Of a DNA stretch of 64,000 nucleotides, positions 1 to 8,833 are shown in pieces. The translations under genes were made by a program, and so were the position numbers. The notes beneath the pieces were generated by a model that saw only the letters and a list, made by a program, of their open reading frames with translations, did no database searches and was not told the DNA's origin. The stretch lies in the NCBI GenBank assembly GCA_936908745.1, contig CAKZFX010000009.1, positions 349,898 to 413,897 on the forward strand, read 5' to 3'. This stretch comes from an uncultured Chitinophagaceae bacterium (GTDB lineage Bacteria; Bacteroidota; Bacteroidia; Chitinophagales; Chitinophagaceae). Each line of letters begins with the position of its first letter. The stretch's first letter is position 1.

Positions 1-114
1 AAGAGTTTTGATAAGGCTATGGGTGTGGCTACTTATAAAACAAGTAAACAAACACCGATACAAATGAAAGGGATATTGCCTGATACGGATGCGTTGGGGA
101 AATTGTTGGAATAG
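1..114 (+). CDS. 3' end of an unidentified protein (partial)
   Basis: Reading frame 1 is open from the first base and ends in TAG at 112-114, giving the last 37 residues of a protein ending in DALGKLLE. The gene converges on the minus-strand CBASS operon. I do not recognise the fragment, and no domain can be assigned. It is called from the open frame and the plausible end only 35 bp from the convergent S24 gene stop. Confidence 0.45.
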   Translation, partial: KSFDKAMGVATYKTSKQTPIQMKGILPDTDALGKLLE

Positions 115-148
115 TAAAGCAAACCAATAAATTTGGTAGCCACTAAAA

Positions 149-787
149 CTAAATATTTGCTTGCTTTATTACCTGAATTACTTTGCCACTAACAAAATAT
201 TTCGTAGCCTCTGACTCATGAATATAAATTGGAGGATATTGATTCGACGACTCTGAAACTAAACATACTTGGCTATTCTGATGGTCTATGATGATTTTCT
301 TTATGTTAGCCATTTCATCAATTACAGATAGTACATAGTCATTGCTTGTGACATTTTTATCCGTGGCATCTATGATTACATAGTCTCCATCCTCAATATT
401 TCTTCCATTAATATTAGCTTGATTCATTGAAGCACCCACTGCTTTTATTGCAAAAACTGATTTTCTGTTTTTCAAAAGAAAGCTGGATACTTTGATATGC
501 CCTTCAATTCTTTCATCAGCATAAATATCGGCATGTCCACAATTTGCAGCCCCTAAGACCGGGACTATATTAAAATCGGAGTTAGAGTATATACCGGCTG
601 ATTTTTTGCTTATTGTTTTATTTTCCCTGTCCCATTCTATTAATCCTCTTCTTTCTAATTGTTCTAAATGATGTTTAACAATTTGCGGATGAGGTACATC
701 AATAATCTTAGCGACATCCCTTAATGACATATTACCGATATTGTACGTATCAGCAAGTCTTAATAGCTTTTGTTGAATGGTGTGCAT
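149..787 (-). CDS. LexA-like HTH / S24 (self-cleaving) regulator of the CBASS operon
   Basis: A 212-residue protein with an N-terminal winged-helix-like region (about 1-60) and a C-terminal S24/LexA peptidase domain. Visible catalytic features are a candidate cleavage site Cys83-Gly84 in GAANCGHAD, the nucleophile Ser120 in VGASM, and a general-base Lys at 163 or 164 in ANIKKII. The spacing resembles LexA (A84-G85, S119, K156). S24 proteins of this build repress until RecA filament or another signal triggers self-cleavage. It starts 3 nt after the cap4 stop, so it is the last gene of the CBASS operon and probably feeds back on it. Known CBASS regulators are CapH/CapP and the WYL protein CapW; a one-protein S24 switch is a different design. 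The regulatory target is inferred. Confidence 0.8.
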   Translation of the reverse strand: MHTIQQKLLRLADTYNIGNMSLRDVAKIIDVPHPQIVKHHLEQLERRGLIEWDRENKTISKKSAGIYSNSDFNIVPVLGAANCGHADIYADERIEGHIKVSSFLLKNRKSVFAIKAVGASMNQANINGRNIEDGDYVIIDATDKNVTSNDYVLSVIDEMANIKKIIIDHQNSQVCLVSESSNQYPPIYIHESEATKYFVSGKVIQVIKQANI

Positions 788-790
788 AAA

Positions 791-2278
791 TCAGGATTTT
801 AATAAACAAGAAGGTTTATATCCTGGGTCTTGAAACTCATATAACTGAATAGCGCCAACCGATGTAAGTTTTTGACCTAAAAAAACAGCCAACCCAAATG
901 GACCAAAGTAAAATAGGTGAGTCTTCTTTGATTTATACTTATTAATCATGCTCTTGATAATATCTTTTGACGCACTTGCCAAAGCTACAGCTTCTGAATC
1001 ATTTTTAATTGAGAAGTTGCCAGGTGTTGATTCTGGCTGTAAAGAAATGATTTTTTTTAGCGGCGTACCGGTACTTTTGAAGAAGTCTGCAACATCTGTT
1101 AATGCCTTACCGGTAATATTGAATACTACAGCTAATTCATCACCGTTTGATTTTATTCCTACTGTGGTTGGGTTTATTTCTGTATAAATTGGTTTATATG
1201 ATATTTTTCTTTCAGCATCCGACCTCCAGGATTCTGTTTGCGGAGGTTGTAGTAATTCAAAAGTCCAATTACCAATTTCGGGGAATATCATACCGAGTGA
1301 TATACCGGTAGATAAAGCGCATTTGCCCCTGAAAGTAATATGGCGGCTTGCTGTTTTTGCAGCTAATTTATTTTTAAGAGTAACTAATTTAGGAATGAGA
1401 GTTTCATTCCAAAGTTTTGAATCAGGTACTTTCTTAGTTGGTCTATCAAAATATTGTACCCAGTCAATAGTAACATTAGCTTTGGGTTCATACACTCCTT
1501 TCTCCCAATTATGAATATGGATTACATTCGATTTAAAACCCACTCTTCTGCCAGTAATAGCATCGCCAATTATTTTGTGTAATTGTTGGTGAGTAAATAC
1601 CTTACTTCTGTTTGAGAAAATTTGCTCGATAAGATGAGAATAAGCATTGCTCAATATTGAAAAAACCTTCTTTTGATATTTTGGATGTTGAATCAGATAG
1701 CTTACAAACTGATGTTTACAGGTTGTATTGTCCCCAAAATCATATTTACCAATATCAAGCTTGACATGATTAAGTATAAACGAATAATATTTTTGTAGTT
1801 TCAATTTTGCAAAGCCCGCCTTTAACTCTTTTTCGGTTGACTTTAGGGCTTTGAGAGCTGAACCAGTATAAAGTTTTTTAGCTTCGGTATACCTATCAAT
1901 TTTTTTATACAGTGACTTAATATCGGTACTTACGGTTGGACAAGCTAAGTAAAAATTACGGTAGGTTTTTTTTAGACCCAAACTAATTTGAGAGAAGGTC
2001 TTTACTACATCCGCAAATTCAGTATTTGTAACCAAATGGTTCTTTACCTGAATATGGTCGTAAAAATGTTTTCGACTGTTCAAAAATACAACGTCAACAT
2101 CGCCGGTTCCTTCTGGCATTAATTTTACAAAAGATGGGTCAGAAATCCATTTTGGGATATTGCAAACAATATATCTGTCCTGATAGGAATACCCATCACC
2201 ACCGATTATGCCTCCCATTGCTTGCGGCGATAAAAGGGAAAATACAGGTTTCGATTTCTTTTTCTTTGCTGTTGCCAT
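791..2278 (-). CDS. cap4: Cap4: DUF4297-type endonuclease fused to SAVED sensor (CBASS effector)
   Basis: The 495-residue protein has a nuclease N-terminus with GGDGYSYQ (about 26-33), EGTGDVDVVF and HIQVK, matching the PD-(D/E)XK-like core of DUF4297. The C-terminal half (about 300-495) has SAVED features, including FYFGPFGLAVFLGQ and a final YEFQDPGY segment. In characterised Cap4 proteins the SAVED domain binds a cyclic trinucleotide and the nuclease then degrades double-stranded DNA, killing the infected cell. The gene lies 8 nt after the CD-NTase gene in one operon. All core residues appear intact. Confidence 0.9.
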   Translation of the reverse strand: MATAKKKKSKPVFSLLSPQAMGGIIGGDGYSYQDRYIVCNIPKWISDPSFVKLMPEGTGDVDVVFLNSRKHFYDHIQVKNHLVTNTEFADVVKTFSQISLGLKKTYRNFYLACPTVSTDIKSLYKKIDRYTEAKKLYTGSALKALKSTEKELKAGFAKLKLQKYYSFILNHVKLDIGKYDFGDNTTCKHQFVSYLIQHPKYQKKVFSILSNAYSHLIEQIFSNRSKVFTHQQLHKIIGDAITGRRVGFKSNVIHIHNWEKGVYEPKANVTIDWVQYFDRPTKKVPDSKLWNETLIPKLVTLKNKLAAKTASRHITFRGKCALSTGISLGMIFPEIGNWTFELLQPPQTESWRSDAERKISYKPIYTEINPTTVGIKSNGDELAVVFNITGKALTDVADFFKSTGTPLKKIISLQPESTPGNFSIKNDSEAVALASASKDIIKSMINKYKSKKTHLFYFGPFGLAVFLGQKLTSVGAIQLYEFQDPGYKPSCLLKS

Positions 2279-2286
2279 TAGTTTTT

Positions 2287-3168
2287 CTATGAGAGTGGAA
2301 ACATATCACCAAAAATGTTATCCCGCCAGATACGAAGAGCGCCACCCTGGTTGCCTTGTTTCTCCAACAATATTGCCTGGTCAATAAACTTTCCAATTTC
2401 AGATAACTTTTGTCTTGCTGTGGTAATTTTTGATGCATCCATCTGGTCAGAAACAGGAGAACCTAAGCCTGCCGGGTCATTCCACGTTTCACCAATTCTG
2501 TCAAACGCCGTAGCAAAAAAACTTTTCAGTTCATATACATAGCCGCCAGAGAATGGAGGATATAAAATTTGCATAGCCATTACTTCTATTAAAAAAGAGG
2601 GCTTGATTGGTTTACCTTGCGTTTCATTCCACTTTTTAATCATTTTCACCATCGGTTTCCATTCGCCGTCAAAAGCCTTATTTGCCTGTGTTGCTTTTTC
2701 CGCATGTATTTCGGGGTCTGTCTTAACCCAATCAATTAGTACATTATCCGGAATCTGATAATAATTGCTTACTTCAAAAGCCGGTACAGCATCAATGCTT
2801 AACACCTTATCTTCATCAGTTGTGCCTAATGCAATATCAATACCGACAGACCTTCTGCCTATTGAAACTTTTGATTCACCATATTTTTTCGCAAGACATT
2901 TTTTAAAATCTGATAGAACCAATAATGGGTCAGTCAGGTATTTCTTTTCTTTCTCTTTATCAAGTACAAAGAAAATATCTACATCCTTTAAAGGCCTTGT
3001 TTTCGTATGCCGCCCATAGGAGCCGGTAAGAAAATCGTTTTTAATGCTAAAATTATTCCCGATGTGCTCACGGATTTCTTTCTGTAACCTGCTTGCATCC
3101 TTTTGCTCTGCCTCTCTTAATTCAAGGCGTGATTTAAATTTCTTAAATGCTTCACTTGTTGTTATCAT
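2287..3168 (-). CDS. cdnD: CD-NTase (CdnD-like) cyclic oligonucleotide synthase
   Basis: A nucleotidyltransferase of the CBASS CD-NTase superfamily. It carries the GS signature in GSYGRHTKTRPLKDVDIF with metal-binding Asp residues (DVD), and a third carboxylate in LSIDAVPAFE. The C-terminal ARQKLSEIGKF...LRIWRDNIFGDMFP resembles clade D enzymes, which often pair with Cap4. I chose the ATG at 3168 because it overlaps the cap7 stop as ATGA; an ATG at 3183 would add five residues. It should stay inactive until a HORMA-peptide complex binds, then make a cyclic nucleotide for Cap4. Clade assignment is by eye. Confidence 0.88.
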   Translation of the reverse strand: MITTSEAFKKFKSRLELREAEQKDASRLQKEIREHIGNNFSIKNDFLTGSYGRHTKTRPLKDVDIFFVLDKEKEKKYLTDPLLVLSDFKKCLAKKYGESKVSIGRRSVGIDIALGTTDEDKVLSIDAVPAFEVSNYYQIPDNVLIDWVKTDPEIHAEKATQANKAFDGEWKPMVKMIKKWNETQGKPIKPSFLIEVMAMQILYPPFSGGYVYELKSFFATAFDRIGETWNDPAGLGSPVSDQMDASKITTARQKLSEIGKFIDQAILLEKQGNQGGALRIWRDNIFGDMFPLS

Positions 3169-3668
3169 GATGCTTTCCTCCAATAACCGGTTTGTGTTCC
3201 GATTGAATTTGTACCTATGGTTGTTCCTAAATTTTGTTTTATAAAGCCATCTGTTGATAAAAACTCACAATCACACCACCCATCAACCTGCGGCGCACCA
3301 GCCGAAACACTCAATATTATCCTGTAAGTGCATGTGCTTGGGATAACCCCTAATTTCTTAATGGCAAACTTTATTGCATCAGTATCAACCCACATTGAAC
3401 CTTCACCGCTTGAATAGCCATAATCAATTGTAAAGTCGCATCTTGTAACCAATGAACCCGAAGAACTCGCTACTTCTAATACGGCTTGTTTCAAATGCTT
3501 TGATTCAAGCCAGGTTCTTACGCCAACATCATAGGTATTAAAATCACTTGCAAACTTTGCAGGGTCTAATCCAATATCCAAAATGATTTGCTTGATTGAA
3601 CTAAGCATTTTTTGTGTTACATAAGTAACGCTGTGCGTATAGGTATATACGGTAACTGAACTTGCCAT
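3165..3668 (-). CDS. cap7: Cap7: bacterial HORMA-domain protein (CBASS type III)
   Basis: A 167-residue protein resembling bacterial HORMA proteins of type III CBASS: the N-terminus has the pattern YTYTHSVTYVTQKMLSSIK, followed by the helical segment GLDP..FASDF and a C-terminal seat-belt region ending TGYWRKAS. In this class the HORMA protein closes around a peptide from foreign protein and binds and activates the CD-NTase. The gene sits between the Cap8-like gene (1 nt gap) and the CD-NTase gene (4-nt overlap). Family assignment rests on the conserved N-terminus and on operon context. Confidence 0.82.
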   Translation of the reverse strand: MASSVTVYTYTHSVTYVTQKMLSSIKQIILDIGLDPAKFASDFNTYDVGVRTWLESKHLKQAVLEVASSSGSLVTRCDFTIDYGYSSGEGSMWVDTDAIKFAIKKLGVIPSTCTYRIILSVSAGAPQVDGWCDCEFLSTDGFIKQNLGTTIGTNSIGTQTGYWRKAS

Positions 3669-3669
3669 T

Positions 3670-4137
3670 CTATTTAAATTTATCTGTGTTTATTGTTAAT
3701 TGTGTGAAATTTGATTTTTCATCTTCGTCATTGCTTTCAGCTTCAATTTTATCACCAGTTTTATAAGTTTTAAACCGGGTGTTTTTTTCCTTTAATGCCT
3801 TAGTTACCCAACTCAAATCAGCTTCTTGTACGGGAAAATAAATTTCCCATTCTCCATTAAAAGGATTAAAGGATAAAGAGCTTTCATTGGCTTCATCACT
3901 AATTGCATCATCGCCGTAAAGACAATAAAGCCTAAGCCTTGGGCCATTGCCGAGTATAGTAATTGCATCTTTTAAAGGCGTTTCGTCTGAAATAAGTGAA
4001 GATACAATTCCAGCAATACTGTTAAGCTGGGTTTTGGCATCATCAGAATCAACAGTAATTACATTTACTATTGCTTCCCAGGTTGCAGATGGTATTCTTG
4101 CCGGACTTGAGGAAAATCTCCTTGCTACTACACTCAT
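3670..4137 (-). CDS. Cap8-like second HORMA-system partner
   Basis: A 155-residue protein with no motif that I can place firmly. It begins with a basic flexible stretch (RRFSSSPARIPSATW), has a mixed alpha/beta core and ends in an acidic/polar tail. It overlaps cap6 by 4 nt (ATGA) and ends 1 nt before cap7, the slot filled in two-HORMA type III CBASS loci by the second HORMA protein. It could provide the closure peptide or a second HORMA fold. The call is from position, size and genetic coupling, not from a seen domain. Confidence 0.55.
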   Translation of the reverse strand: MSVVARRFSSSPARIPSATWEAIVNVITVDSDDAKTQLNSIAGIVSSLISDETPLKDAITILGNGPRLRLYCLYGDDAISDEANESSLSFNPFNGEWEIYFPVQEADLSWVTKALKEKNTRFKTYKTGDKIEAESNDEDEKSNFTQLTINTDKFK

Positions 4138-5006
4138 ATTTTTACAGTTTTGGCTTGTTTCAAAGACTTTAATAACATTTGATTGGTTAGCAACTCCGGA
4201 TTTAAAACCGTATCGATACTTAGAGTTAACGCACCAATAACGGCTTTTCTAATTTGCCTGCCATCCAAACCTTCAGCCTCATCAACTACTTTCTGAAATT
4301 TAGAATCAGAAATTAATTTTTTTACCGCTGTCCATTTTTCCGAAAAAGCTGTTAATGTATCCTTTAATATTTCTTCACATGCCTCCCTTGATGGCTTGTC
4401 AATCCGCAGCACTAAATCAGCCCTTGAAATAAAAGCAGGGTCAAGAGCCCCTTCAAAATTGCTTGTAGCTATAAAAAGTAATTGTGGAAATCTTGCAGCT
4501 AAGTTATCAAGTCCTGCAAGCATCGCATCCGTTGCCCTATGCACATCAACGGGGTTCGCTTCCATGCTCATTTTGCTTCTATCAGCAACTAAAGTTTCAA
4601 CCTCATCTAATAAAACAATTAGTGGGCCCTTGCCTGCATGTTCAGTGACCACCTCCTCTAAAAACCTTCTTATCTCTCTTTGGCTTTTACCAAGTGCTGA
4701 ACTACTTAAATTATGAGGTTCTACTTCAATAAATGTGACCTTTGCATTATTCAATTTAGAAACCGCAGCGGAAGCAACACCTTTTGCTATTGATGTTTTT
4801 CCAGTGCCGGGGGGACCAACTAATAAGATTATACCGTGCAATGGAACTGCGGCTTTTGATTTTATCTGTGTGCGGAGAGTAAGCTCAAGTAGTACTTGGG
4901 CTTGCAGTTGTGTTTTTGTATTTTCCGGTAAAACAATTCGTTTCCACAGTTCTTCAAATTCATCATTTGGTAACTTCCTTAAATCAAGTATTCCTTTATC
5001 CTGCAT
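4134..5006 (-). CDS. cap6: Cap6: TRIP13/Pch2-like AAA+ ATPase (CBASS type III)
   Basis: A 290-residue single-module AAA+ ATPase. Walker A is GPPGTGKTS (about residue 65-73), Walker B LIVLLDEVET, sensor region FIATSNFEGALD followed by an arginine-finger-like SRADL. TRIP13 homologues in CBASS unfold the closed HORMA protein and so switch the system off without infection. It is the first gene of a six-gene operon, with ATG 18 bp from a palindromic operator candidate at 5024-5051. Confidence 0.88.
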   Translation of the reverse strand: MQDKGILDLRKLPNDEFEELWKRIVLPENTKTQLQAQVLLELTLRTQIKSKAAVPLHGIILLVGPPGTGKTSIAKGVASAAVSKLNNAKVTFIEVEPHNLSSSALGKSQREIRRFLEEVVTEHAGKGPLIVLLDEVETLVADRSKMSMEANPVDVHRATDAMLAGLDNLAARFPQLLFIATSNFEGALDPAFISRADLVLRIDKPSREACEEILKDTLTAFSEKWTAVKKLISDSKFQKVVDEAEGLDGRQIRKAVIGALTLSIDTVLNPELLTNQMLLKSLKQAKTVKI

Positions 5007-5023
5007 TTATAAATATTTTATTC

Positions 5024-5051
5024 TGTCAATTAATTTGACACAAATTTGACA
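5024..5051. promoter_or_regulatory. Candidate operator of the CBASS operon (TGTCAA/TTGACA boxes)
   Basis: TGTCAATTAATTTGACA (5024-5040) is an inverted repeat with 6-bp arms and a 5-bp centre. A further TTGACA lies at 5046-5051, 11 bp from the previous one, about one helical turn. It sits 18 bp upstream of the cap6 ATG in an AT-rich intergenic region shared with mobC. The inferred binder is the S24 regulator encoded at the end of the operon; no binding evidence exists. Confidence 0.45.
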
Positions 5052-5118
5052 AAATATATTGATATGCAAATCAATTATTTATAAAGAAAATGTGGATAAT
5101 GGCGATTTTTGATGAAAA

Positions 5119-7077
5119 TCAGGTGTTTATGGCCTTCAACCTCCCCACCTCCTCCCCAATTAACCGCTTAATATCCATTTTAACCTGGTAATAATTATCC
5201 AACACCTGTTGTTGGGTAACATTAGAGACTGCAGGAATATCCCGGTAGTTATTCACTTCAGCATTCAGTTTTTCATGGTCGTTGATGATTTCGGAGTGAA
5301 ACATTTTGAGTTTTATTTTCTCCAAAGGGTCGTCGGCAACCATGCCTACAAACTCACCCGAAGAAAGGGCGGCGATTTTGCTGGCAGGTATGGCGGCATC
5401 TAATTGTTTGCTGTGGCTGATGGAACTATCCATCCGGTTAATGGAAACACTCTGCCGGTCCTGCATAATTTTTCCGAACCGTTCCGATAAGAGTTTGGAA
5501 GTTTCACCCATTACCTGACCGCTGATGATGTTGCCGGTGATATTTACAATTACATCAGCCTGTTCCCTGCCATAATCCTTTTTGAGCTGACTAAAATCCT
5601 GCATCGCTAACGTAGTGGCAACTTTATTACTTCTTGCTGTGGCAATCAGGCTGTCAATATTGTTGAAGTAGATAGTAGGAAACTCATCAAACACCAAACT
5701 GCATTTCTGCATTCCCTTTTTATTTACCTGCCTTACCAATCGGGAAACATATAGCGACAACACTGCCCCATAAATCTGCTGCTTCTCGGGGTTGTTGCCC
5801 ACACAAACAATTTTAGGATGCTTTGGATTATTAATATCCAACGTAAAATCATTGCCGGATAATACCCAATACAACTGCGGTGCAGCAAGCCTCGCCATCC
5901 CAATTTTTGCAGAAGCAACTTGTCCTTCTAATTGCTCCATTGCATCGTTTTGGTATGCGGTTATGAAAGGATTTACCAATACTTCAATTTCCGGTTGAGT
6001 GTTCAGCACCGGAAATAATTCATCATATTCTGCCTGCATCAGTTCAATAACATGCGGCAGAGTGCAATACTTTCCATCAGAATATTTTCGTAAAAACCAA
6101 ATGACAGCCGTAACAAAATTGATAGGTGATTCTACAAAGAAATCCCCCTGTTTGTTTATCCATTCCCGGTTCAGTCCTAATAAAATTGTCCTGGCACTTT
6201 CCGTTGCATCGGTAATATCATTCATGCTGTTTGGGTCAAGCGGATTGCAGCGGTGCGATACAGAAAGGTTATCAAAATTGATAACATAGAAAGATGGCTT
6301 TATTGAATAGTTGTGTTTGTTTTGCTGCAACCAGTTGTAAACAATCTTACTTAAATCATCGTACTTAAAATCATACACAAACATGGCAAAGCCTTTTTCG
6401 ATATGCTGTTTAATTACATGCTGAATAACAAACCAACTTTTACCGGCGCCAGGACTGCCAATAACCAGCAAGCCACGAAAAGGGTTGATGATATTTATCC
6501 AGCTTTTTCTAACCCGGTTTTTTAAATTATATCGGGCAGGCAGGTTGATGGAATATTCGTTGGAGATAAGTCGTTCTTCCTGCGGAAATGTTTCATTGAG
6601 TGAATTGAAAACATCATCTCCTAAATTTAGTTTGATTAAGCGGCTGAGCAAATTGCCACCTGCCAATATCAGTAAAAAGCCAATGCCTGTTGCGGTCATG
6701 TAAACAATGGCAACTGTTTGAACATCGTATCGCAGTTTGAAAAACAACTGACTTGAAAAATAAAGTAGCAACCCAATGAGCAAATAAGCAGTAATACTTC
6801 TCCAGTTTATATTTTCATCCTTTTTGCCCTGTGCGCCAAATAATGAAATTACCAGAAGCCCCAATGCCATAAACTTTGATGTAAGCTGATTTTGAAATAA
6901 TCCGGTATTGGAAATATTTTTCATCAGCCTGTCGGTAATGGTACTTTTTATTTCCCACTGCTCAAAAGCAACATAGCAGTAATAATAAAAATGCAGCAGC
7001 AAAATAAAGATGCTGGCAAATCTTGTAAGGTCAACTATTTTCCGTAGCCCCTGTTCATTCTCTCCTGTGTGTGACAT
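5119..7077 (-). CDS. mobC: MobC: VirD4/TraG-type coupling protein (YWFCY family)
   Basis: A 652-residue coupling ATPase. The N-terminus has an YYYCYVAFEQW segment like the YWFCY domain and several hydrophobic helices (about 15-40, 65-80, 90-110, 122-140). Walker A is VIGSPGAGKSW (about 207) and Walker B SLVFDEFPTIYF (about 460), with a TraM-recognition-type C-terminal half. It would connect the relaxosome to a type IV secretion channel. It follows mobB by 16 nt. No other T4SS genes are present, so transfer would use a helper element unless they lie outside the window. Confidence 0.88.
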   Translation of the reverse strand: MSHTGENEQGLRKIVDLTRFASIFILLLHFYYYCYVAFEQWEIKSTITDRLMKNISNTGLFQNQLTSKFMALGLLVISLFGAQGKKDENINWRSITAYLLIGLLLYFSSQLFFKLRYDVQTVAIVYMTATGIGFLLILAGGNLLSRLIKLNLGDDVFNSLNETFPQEERLISNEYSINLPARYNLKNRVRKSWINIINPFRGLLVIGSPGAGKSWFVIQHVIKQHIEKGFAMFVYDFKYDDLSKIVYNWLQQNKHNYSIKPSFYVINFDNLSVSHRCNPLDPNSMNDITDATESARTILLGLNREWINKQGDFFVESPINFVTAVIWFLRKYSDGKYCTLPHVIELMQAEYDELFPVLNTQPEIEVLVNPFITAYQNDAMEQLEGQVASAKIGMARLAAPQLYWVLSGNDFTLDINNPKHPKIVCVGNNPEKQQIYGAVLSLYVSRLVRQVNKKGMQKCSLVFDEFPTIYFNNIDSLIATARSNKVATTLAMQDFSQLKKDYGREQADVIVNITGNIISGQVMGETSKLLSERFGKIMQDRQSVSINRMDSSISHSKQLDAAIPASKIAALSSGEFVGMVADDPLEKIKLKMFHSEIINDHEKLNAEVNNYRDIPAVSNVTQQQVLDNYYQVKMDIKRLIGEEVGRLKAINT

Positions 7078-7093
7078 AACATCATTTTACTTA

Positions 7094-8365
7094 TTACAAA
7101 TTAGGTTTCTTCTTTTTTCGTTTCTTTTTAAGCAAGCTGTTGGGTGTGTTGTCGTATTGCTCTTTGGTAGATAGCAAAACATCAAATGGGCTTTCAGTTT
7201 TTGCGGTGAGAGGAATTGTTTTATCCTTTTGCTTTTGCTGATTTATTTCTTTTTGAATGGAACCGCCTGAACCACCGCCTTTTGTTTCATCTTGTGTCAA
7301 CGATTTTTCATTTCCTGTTGCTAACCTGCTTTGCAAGGCTGCTGCACTGTAACCTTTACCTAAATCGCTGCCATTAAAAACAACTTTGTTTTGATTGTCA
7401 ACAAAAGTGATACCGTACAACCTGCCTTCAGCATTTTGACGAAGCAGGGTGTAAATGTTTTTCTGTTTCAAATGTTCCATCAATTCTTTCACTGTAGAAG
7501 GTGATTGCGAAAGGCATTCATCCAGTTTTGTTTTTACAAAAGGTTTGAGGGATTCCTTTACCGTTTCATTGGCTGTAGATTTCATCTCCAGGTTATCCAA
7601 TATTGGTTTGCAGGAAATTGAGCTTGCTTTAATCGGAACTCCAACTTTATTTCCACCAGAATCCAGCACACGGTAAACCAATCCACGGTTCTTGTAAATC
7701 CTGCCTTCCTCTTTACCTCTGTCGGCTACTACATTAAACTGTTTTAATGCTGCATTAAATTCAGGCAAGGAAGTAAACTTGTACTGACTGAATACTGCAC
7801 CGACAACATTGGAAATATTTCTCTTCGTTTCAGATTTTCCATAAATGGCTTTCTCAATATCAACTGCTTTGATGCCAGGCTTCACTAATTGCTGTTGTCT
7901 CTCTGCTTTAATTAATCCATAATTTTTCTCAATTTCTTTTCTTACTTTTTCAGATTGGTTCCTGCCGATGTTGTGGGTATTAATCCTGCTGCCATCATGT
8001 TTGATGGTAGTACTTACAATGTGAATATGCGGATGTCCGGCATCTTCATGTTTGTAAACTAAGTATGGTTGATTACCAAAGCCAATCTTTTCCATGTATT
8101 CAGATGCAATCTGTAACAACTTGCTTTCAGGCAGCTTTTCTGATGGGTCAAAATTGAGAGATACATGCAGTGTTTTAGTAGTGGCTCTTTCATTCAAACT
8201 GTTCAGTCTTTCAAAACCAGAAAGCTTTTGATAAAAATTCATCTCTTTCGCATCTTTCAAATAATTGGCAGCATGAAGACAAACAGCGTTTCCTTTCTGC
8301 ACTTTCTTTTCGTTGTAGTTGAGTGCGGCTTCAATATTTTTCGGTGTGGTTATTTTTGCAACCAT
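7094..8365 (-). CDS. mobB: MobB: relaxase/mobilisation nuclease
   Basis: A 423-residue relaxase. The metal-binding motif is GHPHIHIVSTTIKHDG (about 108-123), preceded by HVSLNFDPSE with YMEKIGFGNQPYLVYKHED. These are the three-His motif and surrounding features of Bacteroides MobB/MOBP-like relaxases. It nicks oriT and pilots the strand. The start overlaps mobA by 16 nt, and mobC follows, so the three form one operon running away from the oriT-like region. The C-terminus is Lys-rich, ending in a basic run. Confidence 0.88.
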   Translation of the reverse strand: MVAKITTPKNIEAALNYNEKKVQKGNAVCLHAANYLKDAKEMNFYQKLSGFERLNSLNERATTKTLHVSLNFDPSEKLPESKLLQIASEYMEKIGFGNQPYLVYKHEDAGHPHIHIVSTTIKHDGSRINTHNIGRNQSEKVRKEIEKNYGLIKAERQQQLVKPGIKAVDIEKAIYGKSETKRNISNVVGAVFSQYKFTSLPEFNAALKQFNVVADRGKEEGRIYKNRGLVYRVLDSGGNKVGVPIKASSISCKPILDNLEMKSTANETVKESLKPFVKTKLDECLSQSPSTVKELMEHLKQKNIYTLLRQNAEGRLYGITFVDNQNKVVFNGSDLGKGYSAAALQSRLATGNEKSLTQDETKGGGSGGSIQKEINQQKQKDKTIPLTAKTESPFDVLLSTKEQYDNTPNSLLKKKRKKKKPNL

Positions 8366-8745
8366 TGCTCATAGAGTTGATTCATTCGTAATTTTATTTC
8401 TTCCACTTTGCTGATTAATACTTTTTGCAAACCATCATACTGCTGCACCCAAACTCTGAACTCGGGTATCTTGTCAAGTATGTGCAGTTTATGTACAGCC
8501 TGGTTAAAGTTGTTGCCGATAGCATTCAGTTCTTTTTTCAGGTTCAGCATGTCTAACAAGAAATCATCGGCACTTTCGTTTCTGTACTTTACTGTAACAG
8601 GTTTTTGCAAAGCCACTTTTCGCAGGTAAGCACTGGTATCTTTTTCCGTGGTTTTTCCTTGCAGTTTTGTAAGCTGATTGATTTCAGTTTCATTCATCCT
8701 TACCACTACCATTTTACTCCTCACTTCACTTTCTAATTTCTTCAT
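8350..8745 (-). CDS. mobA: MobA: ribbon-helix-helix relaxosome accessory protein
   Basis: A 131-residue protein with an N-terminal strand VVVRMNETEI and helices typical of ribbon-helix-helix DNA-binding proteins, then LKKELNAIGNNFNQAVHKL, the signature of the MobC/MobA relaxosome family. It should bind oriT DNA and recruit the relaxase. It is the first gene of the mobilisation operon, adjacent to the palindromes at 8772-8833. Confidence 0.85.
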   Translation of the reverse strand: MKKLESEVRSKMVVVRMNETEINQLTKLQGKTTEKDTSAYLRKVALQKPVTVKYRNESADDFLLDMLNLKKELNAIGNNFNQAVHKLHILDKIPEFRVWVQQYDGLQKVLISKVEEIKLRMNQLYEQWLQK

Positions 8746-8771
8746 GGTTTTAAGTTTTCTGTTTTAATACC

Positions 8772-8833
8772 CCGAAACGACTTCGGAGTGAAGGGCAAGA
8801 TGCCCCAAACGTATAACGTTTGTACATCTTGCC
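8772..8833. other. oriT-like nested palindromes next to mobA
   Basis: The noncoding interval 8746-9013 holds two adjacent hairpins. The first is CCGAA (8772-8776) / TTCGG (8782-8786). The second is a nested palindrome: GGCAAGATG (8794-8802) with CATCTTGCC (8825-8833), enclosing CAAACGT (8806-8812) with ACGTTTG (8816-8822). Relaxosome genes generally lie beside their oriT, so this is the best origin candidate. The nick site cannot be named. The rest of the interval shows no gene. Confidence 0.5.
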
